Below, one piece after another: positions 46,789 through 59,368 of a DNA stretch of 64,000 nt (position 1 is its first letter; every line of letters starts with the position of its first letter). The notes under the pieces were generated by a model, which was not told the origin of the DNA, ran no database searches, and worked only from the letters and a program-made list of their open reading frames with translations. The stretch comes from Zanthoxylum bungeanum. Taxonomy: Eukaryota > Streptophyta > Magnoliopsida > Sapindales > Rutaceae. The stretch lies in assembly GCA_019454045.1 (NCBI GenBank), contig SKCR01023792.1, positions 1 through 64,000 of the forward strand, read 5' to 3'. Made by a program: the position numbers and the translations under genes.

Positions 46789-48956
46789 CTTAATTGCAAT
46801 AGTCAAACTATTCAATTAACGATATTTGGGTACAGTCAAACTGTTACAAGAAAAATAATAAAATATTACTCTAATTAATAAATATTTTATTGACGAAATA
46901 ATTTGAAAGCTCATAATGTCAAGTATTTGAACGAAATTGCAAATTCAATACTGGCCTCCCACTATTTTTCGGCGAGCCTCTAACCCTCTGTTGAATACTC
47001 GGGAAACCTAGTTTCCTAGTGGGCTGGGATCCCGTTAAATAACACACAACCTTGACTTTGGCTAACAAGATGTATGATATTTAACTAGGTAGATCTCTAA
47101 GATCAATTGGATCTTATCCAACTCCTAGATCCGGTAGGTGGACGTCCAAGTCCGAAACATATATTTAATATATCCAATATATTTTCCTAACCTTTTTCCT
47201 CTGAATCAACTAAGCCTTGGCTTTGGCTCCACAAGCTTAATGATTCCAGATAAGCGGGACCCATTGACCTTGGAAAGCTTCGTAATCGATGTCGATGAAC
47301 AAGAAGTGATCTTGACTTTGGCCAAAAAATCACAACTTGGGCAAGACATACAATATGGAACAAAGCCTTCATGATTCAAACACATCCGCGATGGACAAAG
47401 GTCTCGACTTTGGCCAACAAACCAGTGCCAATCTTGGATCTTGAGAATGAATCATTCAATGGAAGGAAAATGCTTAATATTTGATTGAGAGTTTTTTACG
47501 TAATTGGCAACCAATTAATTATCTTTGATTAGGTCTCATCATACAGCCTTAAACATGCATTCTAAAAGCATAATAAAGCGCGATAAATAAATTAATAATG
47601 ATATGCGGATGAATATCTCACAAATTATTCCTAGAACAAATCACTTCATTTCCTCTCCCCGGCTAGCACTATTCTAACTTTTACCCAATTACATAATACA
47701 ATAAAGAAACCTTATTACATTTAGGGGAATTGGTGGGAAGAGAATTACAAAGAATCGAGAGATAAAGGCTGGACACGCAGGTCCAATTTAATAAATTATA
47801 AATTTATTACAACAATTTCCAAAATTTCCCTCACCCATCTAATATCCATCCGATATACATTATTCATACAACACATCCATGTATTCACATAAAATATGTT
47901 ATTCAATCAATCTAATCCAATTAATTAATCTTTGAATTAAGTGATCATCCAATGTTCAAACAACGATTTGATTTGCGCGAGTCCAACTCGTTTAAGAATA
48001 AGTACTCAAAGTACGAATTCTTGAATTATATCGAACTACAATTTTAAATCCGATTTAATTTGTATTCAATACTAATTCTTTATTTAATTCCAAATTAAAT
48101 AATTACACTTTAATAATGTACCTTTACGACTTAGATTCTAAATCTAATCTTAATGGGTCTCAAAGCTCAATTAACATCTAATGTCAATTAATTAAAGTCC
48201 AATGGGCTTACAATTAATTTATTAAGCCATGAACTTTGGCAACCAAAGCCCAATAAAGAATCACCATTTGCCACAAAATTAATTTTGGCCCATTAGGCCC
48301 AATTAATTATTTAAAGGCCCATTAATTATATTTAGACTCAATGGAATAGTTTTAGGCCCAATTTGGATCCAATCCAATTGTCCTAAACCAACTTGGCCCA
48401 ACCAAGCCCATTAGGCCCAAATACAATAATTTTAGCCCAATTCCAAATTAAGCCCAATTAATTAAATTTTAATATTCCAAATATCATGATTTAATTAATT
48501 AAAGTATATAGCCACAATTAATTATTCAAATCAACATTTCCAAAATACAAATTTACATAATTAATCATGCTTTATTATATTCAACACATGTCCAATATTA
48601 TTGAAACAAAATCAAGTCATTAACATGCTCCTTTGGTCACGACAATGGAGGGATTTTTATATTAATTTTTATTTCAATCCAATTAAATCACAAACTAATA
48701 TATCCAAGGATTTTAAACACATCCAATGATTTAAAAAACAAAAAATCACCATGACCTAGGGTTCAAGTACATTCGGCCAAGCTAATGTATTTGGGGATAA
48801 TTAATCCAATTAATTTTTCATCAAATTGATCATGCATAACTCTAAGTTAACAATATATAAGCATACTTAATCAAACAATTTGATTAAATCATGCTCAAAT
48901 AAAAAATACCCAAATTTTAGATTATGAACCATAATTCAATTTCATGCTCAAATAGA
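46789..48956 (-). mobile_element. Cop1-C untranslated leader
   Basis: About 2.2 kb with no sense gene. It has the CTTGACTTTGGC iterated motif (47051-47070, 47308-47325, 47400-47421) and the antisense frame (47138-47374). Purely AT-rich from 48000 on. Confidence 0.75.
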
Positions 48957-48969
48957 CGCTCTAATACCA
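48957..48969 (-). other. primer-binding site of Cop1-C
   Basis: Minus strand TGGTATTAGAGCG, one base from the LTR; initiator-Met tRNA type with one change. Confidence 0.82.
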
Positions 48970-48970
48970 T

Positions 48971-50927
48971 TGTTGAGTTTCTAAGGTCAAACCAAGATCA
49001 TTTCAAGCATAAAATGATGTGAATACGTAAAGAAGTATAGCATAAATATACTTACAACGATCGGTTGGTAGGATGTGTTGATAACAAAATTTTGCTTCAT
49101 TTGAAATACTCCAAGCTTTCTTTGAATGATGCTGAGCTCCAAGCTTAAGTGATTTCTGATTCCAAACTCAATGGGAAGGTTTCCCTATTACCTCAGTATA
49201 AACTTTAACTGCTAGCTTTGGAAGAGATTTGCAACAAAAATCTTCCTATGGTGGATGGAGGCTCACGGCCAAGAGAGAAAGAAGATGAGAGGTTTTGTTT
49301 TGTCTTGTGTTTTTGTTTCTAAAACAATTACAACTTATTCCAAATACCAAAAATTGTATATGGTTTATTCAAAACCAAAAACCAAAAGTATTGAGAGCCA
49401 AAATTGCATTTAATGCTCTCAACCACCTCCATCACCAAAAGACACACAACCCACATCACTCAAAGTAGATGTGACTTCCATCACAAAAAGGTGACTAATG
49501 ATGTGACTTGATGTGGGCCACACTTGATTCAAAATCAGAGTGGGCCCGCAAACACATCATGGGCTCGGGTTCATTAATTTCGAATTAAAGAATTTTTCGT
49601 TGCGACGTAATTAAATCAAATTTAATTAAATAATTATGCCTAGTAAAATTACTATTAAAGTCGCTCGCGAATTAATTCTAAATTAATTCGTTCACCCGAA
49701 TTAAAATCCAATTTTAATTCCGTTATGAAATCTAATTTCATTTAATATATCGAATATATTATTTTATCGATTAATTCCGAATTAATCATTCTCTCTCTTT
49801 TAATAGAATTTTATCCCAGATAAAATCTTTCCGCAATTAATCCTAGATTAATTTTCTCTCTCTTATAATTAATCCTAGATTAATTATGTTCGAGTTATAC
49901 TTCACCGGTGAATCTTCGGGAAGCGACCCATGAGATCCCTGGATATGTTGGTAGTAAATCCAGTTGTCGGACTATCCGAACACGTGCGTACCTCATACCA
50001 CGTTCTTACCGATTTATGAGACATGGTTGGCTTCTAGCAAAGCGTCGTGCCTACCCAATTCTCCAGAAATATTCTTTAAGGAATATATAATCTATAACAG
50101 GTGTAGTATACGTAGTATTGCGTATTGCGATCCAGTATCTGATGTCACATGCAAGGCCTGAGGCTGGAATAGTGTCTGCCCCGTACGAAGCATATATCGG
50201 ATCACAATCAACTATTCCCTATAATCGGATAATCATGACCTTGTCCTATTATCCCGATAGTTGCAACATAATAGAGAACCGGTTTTGTATCCCTGTGTGA
50301 TCATCATCTCCATATGACTGAAGTGATACTTCCGTCTTGACATCACACCCAATACACTACAATTCTCAATAAACCTAGAAGAGGCGTACATGGAACCTGT
50401 TAAAGTCCGGCTGACCAAAACCAAAGCGTATTGATTGTCGCAAGTACTAGCGATGTAAGTCTCAGGTTAAGACTAAATACATCTACCCTGAAGCGGATTC
50501 CTATAGACACATAGTCATACTACCAATGGGATTCCGAGGGGTCTATCCAGAGCGAAGCTGTTTCCGTACCATCGGTAAACACAACCTCCTATCACACTTG
50601 CATAAGTATCCAATACTTAAATATATGAGAACTATGATGTTACGCTTCCATAACACGCACAAGTGTAGTACTAGTCTATACTGCATTATCGATGTCCAGT
50701 CTCGATAATACTACGAGTAGGGATATTTAATTATTAAAACTTTATGGACTGATATTGTCTTATATCTTATAATCCGGAACTAATCATAAGGACTTTTATC
50801 ATTTATATATACAAGTAATCTAATTACAAAATGATAAAATGCAATTTCCATTGTCACATAGTTAATTTGTACAAAAACCACAATGTCTTTTACAAATAGT
50901 GATGCTATGGGTCATAATTGTCCAACA
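48971..50927 (-). mobile_element. Cop1-C 5' LTR
   Basis: TGTTGAGTTTCTAAGG at 48971 to ATAATTGTCCAACA at 50927, then the TSD ATGTA. Carries the antisense 60-codon ORF (49908-50090) and the sense ORF (50233-50424). Confidence 0.9.
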
Positions 50928-51599
50928 ATGTATTTGTCAACTATCATTGACGATGGTGTGTTGGTCGAACCAGTAAGTAACTTCTCGAGTAACACCTTAC
51001 TTCGGGGCTTGAACTCCCTCATATAGTCCTTCTCTAGAAACATAGCATTTGTCGATACAAATACTTTGTTATCTTCATGACTATAGAAGAATCCACCCCT
51101 AGTCTCCTTAGGATAGCCTAAAAATAGACACACTTGAGAACGTGGCTACAACTTTGTAGTCTTATTCTTCAGCACATGTGCTGGACACCCCCATATGTGG
51201 AAATATCGTAAACTAGTTTTACGACCATTCCACAACTCTAAGGGAGTCTTAGGAACAGACTTAGATGGAACTACATTAAGGATATGCATTGCAGTTTGCA
51301 GTACATATCCTTAGAACGAACTAGGCAGTGAGCTATAACTAAACATAGATCTCATCATGTCTAGTAGGGTCTGATTTGTCCTTTCTGTAACACCATTTTG
51401 ATGGGTGTTCCAGGTGCTCTGAGCTGGGATACTATCCCATGCTCAACTAAGAATTCCTTGAAATCTCTGTCAAGGTATTCTCCTCCACGATCTAATCATA
51501 GAGTCTTGATTGTTTTACCTAGTTGGTTCTTAACCTCAGCACAATACTCTTTGAAATTTTCAAAAGTATCTGATTTGTGATGCATTACGTAAACATATA
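50928..51599 (-). pseudogene. Cop3 integrase part
   Basis: Continuation of Cop3 pol to the right of Cop1-C. 50912-51133 gives the integrase tail (LGYPKETRGGFFYSHEDNKV, NAMFLEKDYM). 51140-51599 holds the integrase core with frame breaks; the reversed GGTGTTACAGAAAGG stretch near 51380 marks the conserved catalytic-core neighbourhood. Cop1-E interrupts at 51600. Confidence 0.8.
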
Positions 51600-53642
51600 T
51601 GTTAGCTTTCTAAGTTAGTCCCAAGGATCAATTCAAGCAATGAAATATGTGTGAATACTCAAAGAAGAATGGCGGAATCATACTTACATTGATCGGATAA
51701 TGCGATACGAGGAACAACAAAAACTTCTTGGCTCCTTGAGCTCTTGGCAATGGCCCAAAATTGTGCTCCTCCATTTTCGGTCATGTCCTCCATTGATGCT
51801 CCAAGCTCCAAGCTTTGCAAATGGTGATTCCATGCTCACAAGTTGGTTTCCCTATCACCTTCGGATGACCCTTCATGTGCTAGCAATGGAAAAATTGCCA
51901 CAATCTTTCCTTGTTCTTCTTCTATGTCTCGGCCAAGCAAGAAATGAGAAGAAAAATTGGTTTCAAAAGCCGAATAGGAGAGAAGGGAAATTTTGGCTCC
52001 AAAACTGTGTGAGTGATCAAGAGAGATAGAGAAATTGTGTTGTGTATATGGTTTTAATTTTCCAAAAATCAAATACCAAAAACAATTACCAATTATCCAA
52101 TAAAGGTACAAGACTTAAAGTCTTCAACCACCTCCATCAATCAATAGTGACATGTTGTCAATCACTCAAAGTGACTAGACATCACATCAATCAAAGTGAC
52201 TAATGATTTGACGCTTGATGTGACTTGTGGCCTGCACTTGAATTCGAAATGTGAGTGCGCCCGTAAACACTCCCGGGCTCGGGTTCGCTAATTCCGAATT
52301 AATGAATTTTCCGTTGTGACGTAATTAAATCAAATTTAATTAAATAATTGTGCCTATCAAAATTACTATTCACGTCGCTAACGAATTAATTCTAAATTAA
52401 ATCGTTCGCCCGAATTAAAATCTAATTTCAATTCCGCATCGAAATCCAATTTCGTATAATATATCGAATATATTATTTTATCGATTAATTCCAAATTAAC
52501 CGTTCTCTCTCTTTAAATAATATTTTATCCCAGATAAAATATCTCCGCAATTAATCTCAGATTAATTTTCTCTCTCATCTAATTAATCCCAGATTAATAA
52601 AGAGCGATTCATACGTCATCAGTGAATCTTCGGGAAGCGACCCATGAGATCTCCGGATATGTTGGCAGTAAATCCGGTCGTCGGACTATCCGAACACGTA
52701 CGTACCTAGTACTACGTTCTTACTGATTTACAATACATGGTTGGCTTCTAGCAAAGCACCGTGCCTACCCAATTCTCCAGAAATATTCTTACTGGAATAT
52801 GTGATCTATATCAGACGTAGTATACGTAGTATTGGGTATTACGATCCATCATCGGATGTCACGTGTTAGGCCTAGGGCAAGAATTGTGTCTGCCCCGTAC
52901 GAAGCACATATCGGATCTCTGGTAACTAATTTCTATAATCGGATAAACATGACCTAGTCATAATATCCCGATAGGTGCAGCATATAAGAGCACCAGTTCC
53001 GTATCCTACGTGATCATCATCTCCACTATGACTGAAGTGATACTTCCATCTCGACATCACACCCAATACACTACGATTCTCAATATACCCAGAAGAGGTG
53101 TACACAGAACCTGTTAAAGCCCTGACGACCAAAACCAAAGTATATTGATTGTCGCAAGTATTAGCGGTGCAAGTCTCAACTTAAGACCAAATACACCTAC
53201 CCTGATTCGGACTTCCATAGACACATAGTCATACTACCAATGAAATTCTGAGGGGTCTATCCAGAGCGAAGTTGTTTCCGTACCATCGGTAAACACAACC
53301 TCCTATCACACTTGCATGAGTATCCTATACCCAAATATATGAGAACTATACCGTTATGCTCCCACAACGCGCACAACTGTAATACTAGTCTTTTATGCAT
53401 TATCGATGTACAATCTAGATAATACTCTGACTAGGGATATTTAATGATTAAACCTTTATCGATTGATACTGTCTCATATCATCTCAATCCGGAACTAATC
53501 ATATGGACCTCCTATCATTTATACATCTTGGTAATCTAATTACAAATGATAAAATGGCAATTTCCTTTGTCACATAGTTAATTTGTACAACAACACCATG
53601 ATTTGTACAAATAGTGATGCTATGGGTCATAATTGTCCAAAA
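51600..53642 (-). mobile_element. Cop1-E 3' LTR
   Basis: TGTTAGCTTTCTAAG at 51600; the right end reads GTCCAAAA at 53642 (CA retained, CAACA altered to CAAAA), then the reversed polypurine tract. 2043 bp. Contains the hairpin array and the sense ORF (52926-53138). CATATA precedes the start; the TSD partner is out of the window. Confidence 0.85.
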
Positions 53643-54641
53643 ATCTCCCACTTAGCCTATAGCCAATCACTCAAGTGTCCTACACCCGAACTATGTGCGG
53701 TTCGCTCAAACTTCTGCTGAGGAAAGGCTTTCTTCAGCGGATTTGCAGTGTTATCATCTGATGCGATTTATTCGATCATCATATTGCCACGATGTATGAT
53801 CCGAACGAATTAGATGAATATTTGAAGTATATATCTGGATCGTTGATGAGACCCTTAATTCTTTAGCCTGTGTTGTAGCCTAGCTCAGCTACTAACAGAA
53901 TTACATCTAATCTAATTAGATTTATTATCAATCCAAAAGACTTCTATTGCTGCCTCAGCTGCAGCAATATCCGTTTTAGTTGTTTATTCGGTAACAGTAT
54001 CTTGCTTTGAAGATTTCCAACTCACTGTTCCGTTATTCAAACTTTATAGTACCGTTGTTACGACTTACAGTCATTTTTATCGGTTAGGAAACTTGGAGTA
54101 GTGAACCCAGACACTTCAAGTTCTCATTCTCCATAGTTTAAGACATCATCCTTAGTTCATCTAATATACTAAAGGATGTTCTTAACATCAATCCAGTGAC
54201 TATCACTTGGATTGGCCTGATTGTGACTCTATATGCTCAAAGCGTATGAGACACCATGTCGCGTACATTTATTTCAATGTACGAGTTCTCAGAGAGTGTG
54301 AACAACCTTTAGATCTATCCCAGTAGATCTTTATTCCTAGAATAAAGGTTGTCTCTCCCAAGAATTCTACGGATAATTTTCATGAAAGCCAAGCTTTCAC
54401 CGATTGTATTATGGGAATATCATTTCCAAGAAATGACATGTTATCATTATTTAGGAATTCACTGTCAGTGCGCTCCCCCTAACCTCCTTATATACACAAG
54501 AATCATTTTCATTTTCAATTAAATCATATACCATTATGATTACATCAAAACGATAATTCCAAGAAGGATATGCTTGCTTCAATCCATCCATGGATCGCGT
54601 TAACTTGCAAACCTTGTTTGCTCGTTTTGGTGCGACAAAAT
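53643..54641 (-). pseudogene. Cop1-E pol remnant: RNase H and part of RT
   Basis: Minus-strand, homologous to 42886-43960 and 28254-29080, with no open frame of length. The RT active site (about 54430-54465) translates as FLNNDNMSFLGND where copia normally has LYVDDI-FLGND, so both catalytic aspartates of the box are not in register. Cut by Cop1-F at 54642. Confidence 0.82.
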
Positions 54642-56666
54642 TGTTGGTGTTTGCTAAGGTCCCAAGATCATAAACAAGCATGAAACATGTGTGAATACAA
54701 ATCAACAAAGTTGCGGAATACTCACATCGATCGGTTGAGCGACGCGGAGACGAACAAAAAACTAAAATTATGCTCGGCAGTGGACTGTCACAGCTCACTG
54801 GTTTTTGGCGTCCTCCATGGTTGGTTTTTGAGCTCCTTCGTCAAGCTCCAAGCTTGGTCAAATGATTCCCGGCTCATGGGTGGACTTCCCTATCACCATC
54901 GCATGTCTCTCGGAGTGCTAGCTCTCTTGATTTTTTCCACAAAAATCAAGCACTCTTGCTTCCCTTCACTGTCTCGGCATTGTGCAGAAACCAGAAGAAT
55001 TTTCAGCCACTTGGGCGTGAAAATGAGAGGAGAGAGGAGAAGAGAAAGTTGTGTGTGTTGTTGAGTCAATTGTGTATCTAATACCAATTTTATTAAAAGT
55101 CAAATACCTAAATCAAATAAAGGTAAATAGCTTTTAATTAATCCAACAACTCACATCAACTATCACACTTGAGTGTCAAACACTCAAACATCAACTCACA
55201 TCAAGTCACATCAATCAATCAATCAATGGTTACATCACTCAAAGTGACATGATTTGACGCTTAATGTGACGCTAGATGCGACTAGCGATTTGACGCTTGA
55301 TTTGACTTGCGTGCCGTATTTGAATTCGTTGCGACGTAATTAAAAGCTAATTCCAAATTAACGAATTTTCCGTTGTGACGTAATTAAATGATTACGCATA
55401 GTGAAGTCACTATTCATGTCGCTAACGAATTAATTATAAATTAATTCGTTCACCCGGATTAAAATCTAATTTCAATTCCGCGTCGAAATCCAAATTCGTT
55501 TAATATATCAAATATATTAATTAATCGATTAATTCCAAATTAATCGTTATTTCTCTTTAATTGATATTTTATCCCAGATAAAATATCTCCGCAATTAATC
55601 CAAGATTAATTTTCTCTCTCATCTAATTAATCCCAGATTAATTAAAAGTCCGAGTCATACGTCATCGGTGAATCTTCGGGAAGCGACCCATGAGATCCCC
55701 GGATATGTTGGCAGTAAATTCGGTCGTCGGACTATCCGAACACGTAAGTACCTCGTACTACATTTATACCGATTTACAAGACAAGATTGGCTTATAGCAA
55801 AGCGCCATGCCTACCCAATTCTCCAGAAATATCCTTACATGAATAAATGATCTATATCAGGCGTAGTATACGTAGTATTGTGTATGTCGATCTAGTATCG
55901 GATGATCACGTGCTAGGCCTGGGGCTTGAATTGTGTCTGGCCCATACGAAGCACATGTCGGATGTCTGGTAACTAGTCTCTATAATCGGATAAACATGAC
56001 CTTGTCATTTTATCCCGATGACTGCAGTACTTAAGAGTACTAGTACCGTATCCTACGTGACCATTATCTCCATATGACTGGAGTGACACTTCCGTCTTGA
56101 CATGACACCCAACTCACTACGATTCTCAATATACCCAGCATAGGCGTACACAGAACCTGTTAAAGCCCTGGACGACCGTAACCAAAGTATATTGATTGTC
56201 GCAAGTATTAGCGGTGCAAGTCTCAAGTTAAGACCAAATACACCTACCCTGATTTCGAACTTCCATAGACACATAGTCATACTACCAATGGAATTCCGAG
56301 GGGGTCTATCCAAAGAGAACCTGTTTCCCGTACCATCGGTAAAACACAACCTCCTATTACACTTGCATGAGTATCCTATACCCAAATATATGAGAACTAT
56401 GCCATTGTGCCCTCACAACGCGCACAAGTGTAATACTAGTCTTTTACGTATTTATCGATGTCCAATCTCGATAATACTCTAACTAGGGATTTTTAATGAT
56501 TTATCCTTCGTGGACTGATATTGTCTCATATCATTTTCAATCCAGGATCTAATCATAGGGACCTCCTATCATTTATATATCTAGGTGATCTAATCACATA
56601 GTTAATTTGTACAACAACACCATGATCAGTACAAATAGTGACGCTATGGGTCATAATTGTCCAACA
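54642..56666 (-). mobile_element. Cop1-F 3' LTR
   Basis: TGTTGGTGTTTGCTAAGG at 54642 to ATAATTGTCCAACA at 56666, 2025 bp, then the polypurine tract. AAAAT (54637-54641) is the candidate TSD. Carries the antisense 60-codon ORF (55668-55850) and a 110-codon sense ORF (56053-56385). Confidence 0.87.
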
Positions 56667-59368
56667 ATCTCCCACTTGGCCTATAGCCAGTCACTCGAGT
56701 GTCTTACACCCGAACTATGTACGGTTGGCTCAAATTGCTGAGAAAATGCTTTCGTCAATGGATTTGCATGATTATCATCTGATACGATTTATTCCATCAT
56801 CGCATCGCCACGATGTATGATCCGAACGAATCAAATGAATATCGAAGTATGTATCTGGATCGTTGATGAGACCATTAATTTTTTAGCTTGTGCTCAAGCC
56901 TAGCTCAGCTGCTAACAGAATTATATCTAATCTAATTAGATTTGTTATCGACCCAAATGGCTTCAATTGCCGCCTCAGCTGTAGCAATAACCCGCATTTG
57001 TTATTTATACGGTAACAGTATCTTGCTTGGAAGATTTCCAGCTCACTGTTCCATTTTTCAAACTTTATTGTACCGTTTGCGACTTATAGTCATTATATCG
57101 GTTTAGGAAACTTGCAGTAGTGATCCCAGTCACTTCAAGTTCTCCTTTTCCATATTCTAAGAATGTTTCCTTAGTTCTCTAAGAAACTAACGGATGTTCT
57201 TAACATCAATCCAGTGACTATCACTTGGATTGGCCTGTTTGTGAATCCATATACTCAAATCATATGAGACACCAGGTCACATATATTTTTCAATGTACGA
57301 GTTCTCGAAGAGTTTTCTCGAAAGCCAAGCTTTCACCGATTATTATTATGGGAATTGAAATTCCAAGAAATGACATATTATCATTATTTATAGGACAGCC
57401 ACTGTCAGTGCGCTCCCACTAACCCTCTTATATACACAAGAATCATTTCATTTTGAATTAAATCATAAACCATTATGATCACATCAAAACGACAATTCCA
57501 AGAACCTAATTCTTGCTTCAATATAAACATGGATCGAATAACTTGAAAACCTTGTTTGCTTGTTATGGTACGACAAAACCGACAAGATGTTGTAAACATC
57601 CTCCTAAAGGTTTCCTTTTCAGGAAAATGATTTTCCCGTTAAGCTGACATATTTCATAAATGAAACATGCAGCTTATGCAAGCATTATCCAAATGGATTT
57701 ACCATGGCAACAGGTAAAAGGTTAAATCGTAATCAACACAATGTTGATAACGATACATTTCCGCTAAAAGCCTAGTTTTATACGTTGGTATGTTGTCATC
57801 CATGTATGTCTTCCTTGAAGACTTATAGTACCAATAGGCACAATACCTTACGGTACAACAACTAGTGTCCAAACATAGTTGATATACATGGAATCTATTT
57901 CGGATTCATGACACTTTGTCATAATAGGGAGTTGATACCTTGTATCACTTCCTCATACGTAGTCAATTGGTATACCTCAATAAGATAGACATCTTTAAGA
58001 GGTGAGATCAGAAACCCATACGCCAGGTTGTTTTCTGACTCTCTCCGACATACGTGGTTTTTCTGTATTCGAAGATTATGGTAATAGTTTCATCCTTGAT
58101 GAACTATTTGTGTTCCATTAGGAATCGGTGCCTGGAATAGTATTACTCTGATTTTCATCGAGTTTTACTATCCTCCCACTTACCACTGCATATCGGTATT
58201 CCTCTTAGGAAGACCGCATGGTGAGCAACAATTACATTGTTCTCAAGTGAGTTGTATAAGTACAATACTTTGGTATCCCTAGGATTACCAACAATTGGCA
58301 TTTATCCAATTTGGGTTTTAGTTTGGTATCATCCAAACACATGCCTAGCATACCCAAATTATCAGGAATGAGAAACCCGGTTTCTTTCCAGTTCATATCT
58401 AATATGAAATCTGTCAAACAGATTTTATGGAACCTTATTCTAAATAAGTTATGCACTATTTATACTTATCCGTTGAAGGAAATGGTAGCTCAGAGCGACT
58501 CATTATTAACCTTATCATGTCTAACAAAATTCAGTTACTCTGTCCAGACACACCGTCAAATTGACGTGTTCCGAAAGGAGTCCTCATTGAAAGAATACTA
58601 TACTCTTTCAAGTATATTAGAAACTTATTGCCTAAGTATTTTCCATTACGGTCTTACCGTGACGGTTTAATACTTTAGCCGATCTGTTTGTCTATTTCGC
58701 GTCGAAACTATAAAAGTTTCTGATTTGTGTTGTTCAAAACAAACACATAACCATAACGAGATGCCACATCCGTAAAGGTCACGAAATATTCATATCCACC
58801 TCTAGCCTAGCTAGACATGGGCCCACTTGCTTCACTATGAACTAGGGCTAACAGGTCGGTGGCATTTACACTTTTACGAAGTAAATAGTGTTATAGGCAC
58901 TTTGCCCAATAAACTAGATTCGTAGACTTTATTTGAATGGGATCAAATTAGTCCTAGTACCCACTCTTCGAAAGTGTGGATATACGATTCTTGTTTAATT
59001 GTGTCCCCGACAACAATGCCACATTTAAGTTTCTTCTGATCAAATTAGTTTGAGCTATTTGTTTGTCATTTTATACATTTGAGATTCATTTATATTCAAA
59101 ATATAAACTCTGTTATTCACATCTAATGTTTTTATCTCAATATCATCTTTATATAATAAAACACTTTAGTGTTCTAGAATATAAAGGTTCACCCGCAGCG
59201 GGTTAAACACTGATATGGAGATAATGTATCTAGTCAAACTAGTTACATTATAACAGTTTCCTAATTTAAGTACACACCCGAAGGTAGTTCCTAAACTTAG
59301 GTATCTACGGTTGAAACAGCGACTTTCGTTCCGTTTCCAATTCACAGATTTATCTCAATTGAAGTCAG
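56667..59368 (-). pseudogene. Cop1-F pol remnant
   Basis: Minus-strand RNase H (56670-57200), RT (57300-57800), integrase (58000-58900) and pre-integrase (58900-59368), closely parallel to Cop1-A. The RT site near 57375-57395 reads CCTATAAATAATGATAATATG, identical to Cop1-B. The Cop1-A/B stop codon in the RT N-terminal region is not shared here (TATAAA). Cop1-G interrupts at 59369. Confidence 0.85.

Larger units (their letters stand above)
18617..50927 (-). mobile_element. Cop1-C, full-length copia element with nested inserts
   Basis: A minus-strand element with both LTRs (18617-20572 and 48971-50927, about 1.96 kb each) and the 5-bp TSD ATGTA (18612-18616 and 50928-50932). Cop1-B sits in its last pol codons, about 50 bp from the 3' LTR. 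Without B, C is about 10 kb. By eye the two LTRs differ more often than those of Cop1-A, which fits C being the older, outer insertion. Gag and pol are broken (see parts). Confidence 0.9.

Noticed and set aside
56638..56820. 60-codon plus-strand ORF, repeated at 28225-28407
   Set aside because: Spans the LTR, polypurine tract and antisense of pol; its similarity is explained by copy homology.
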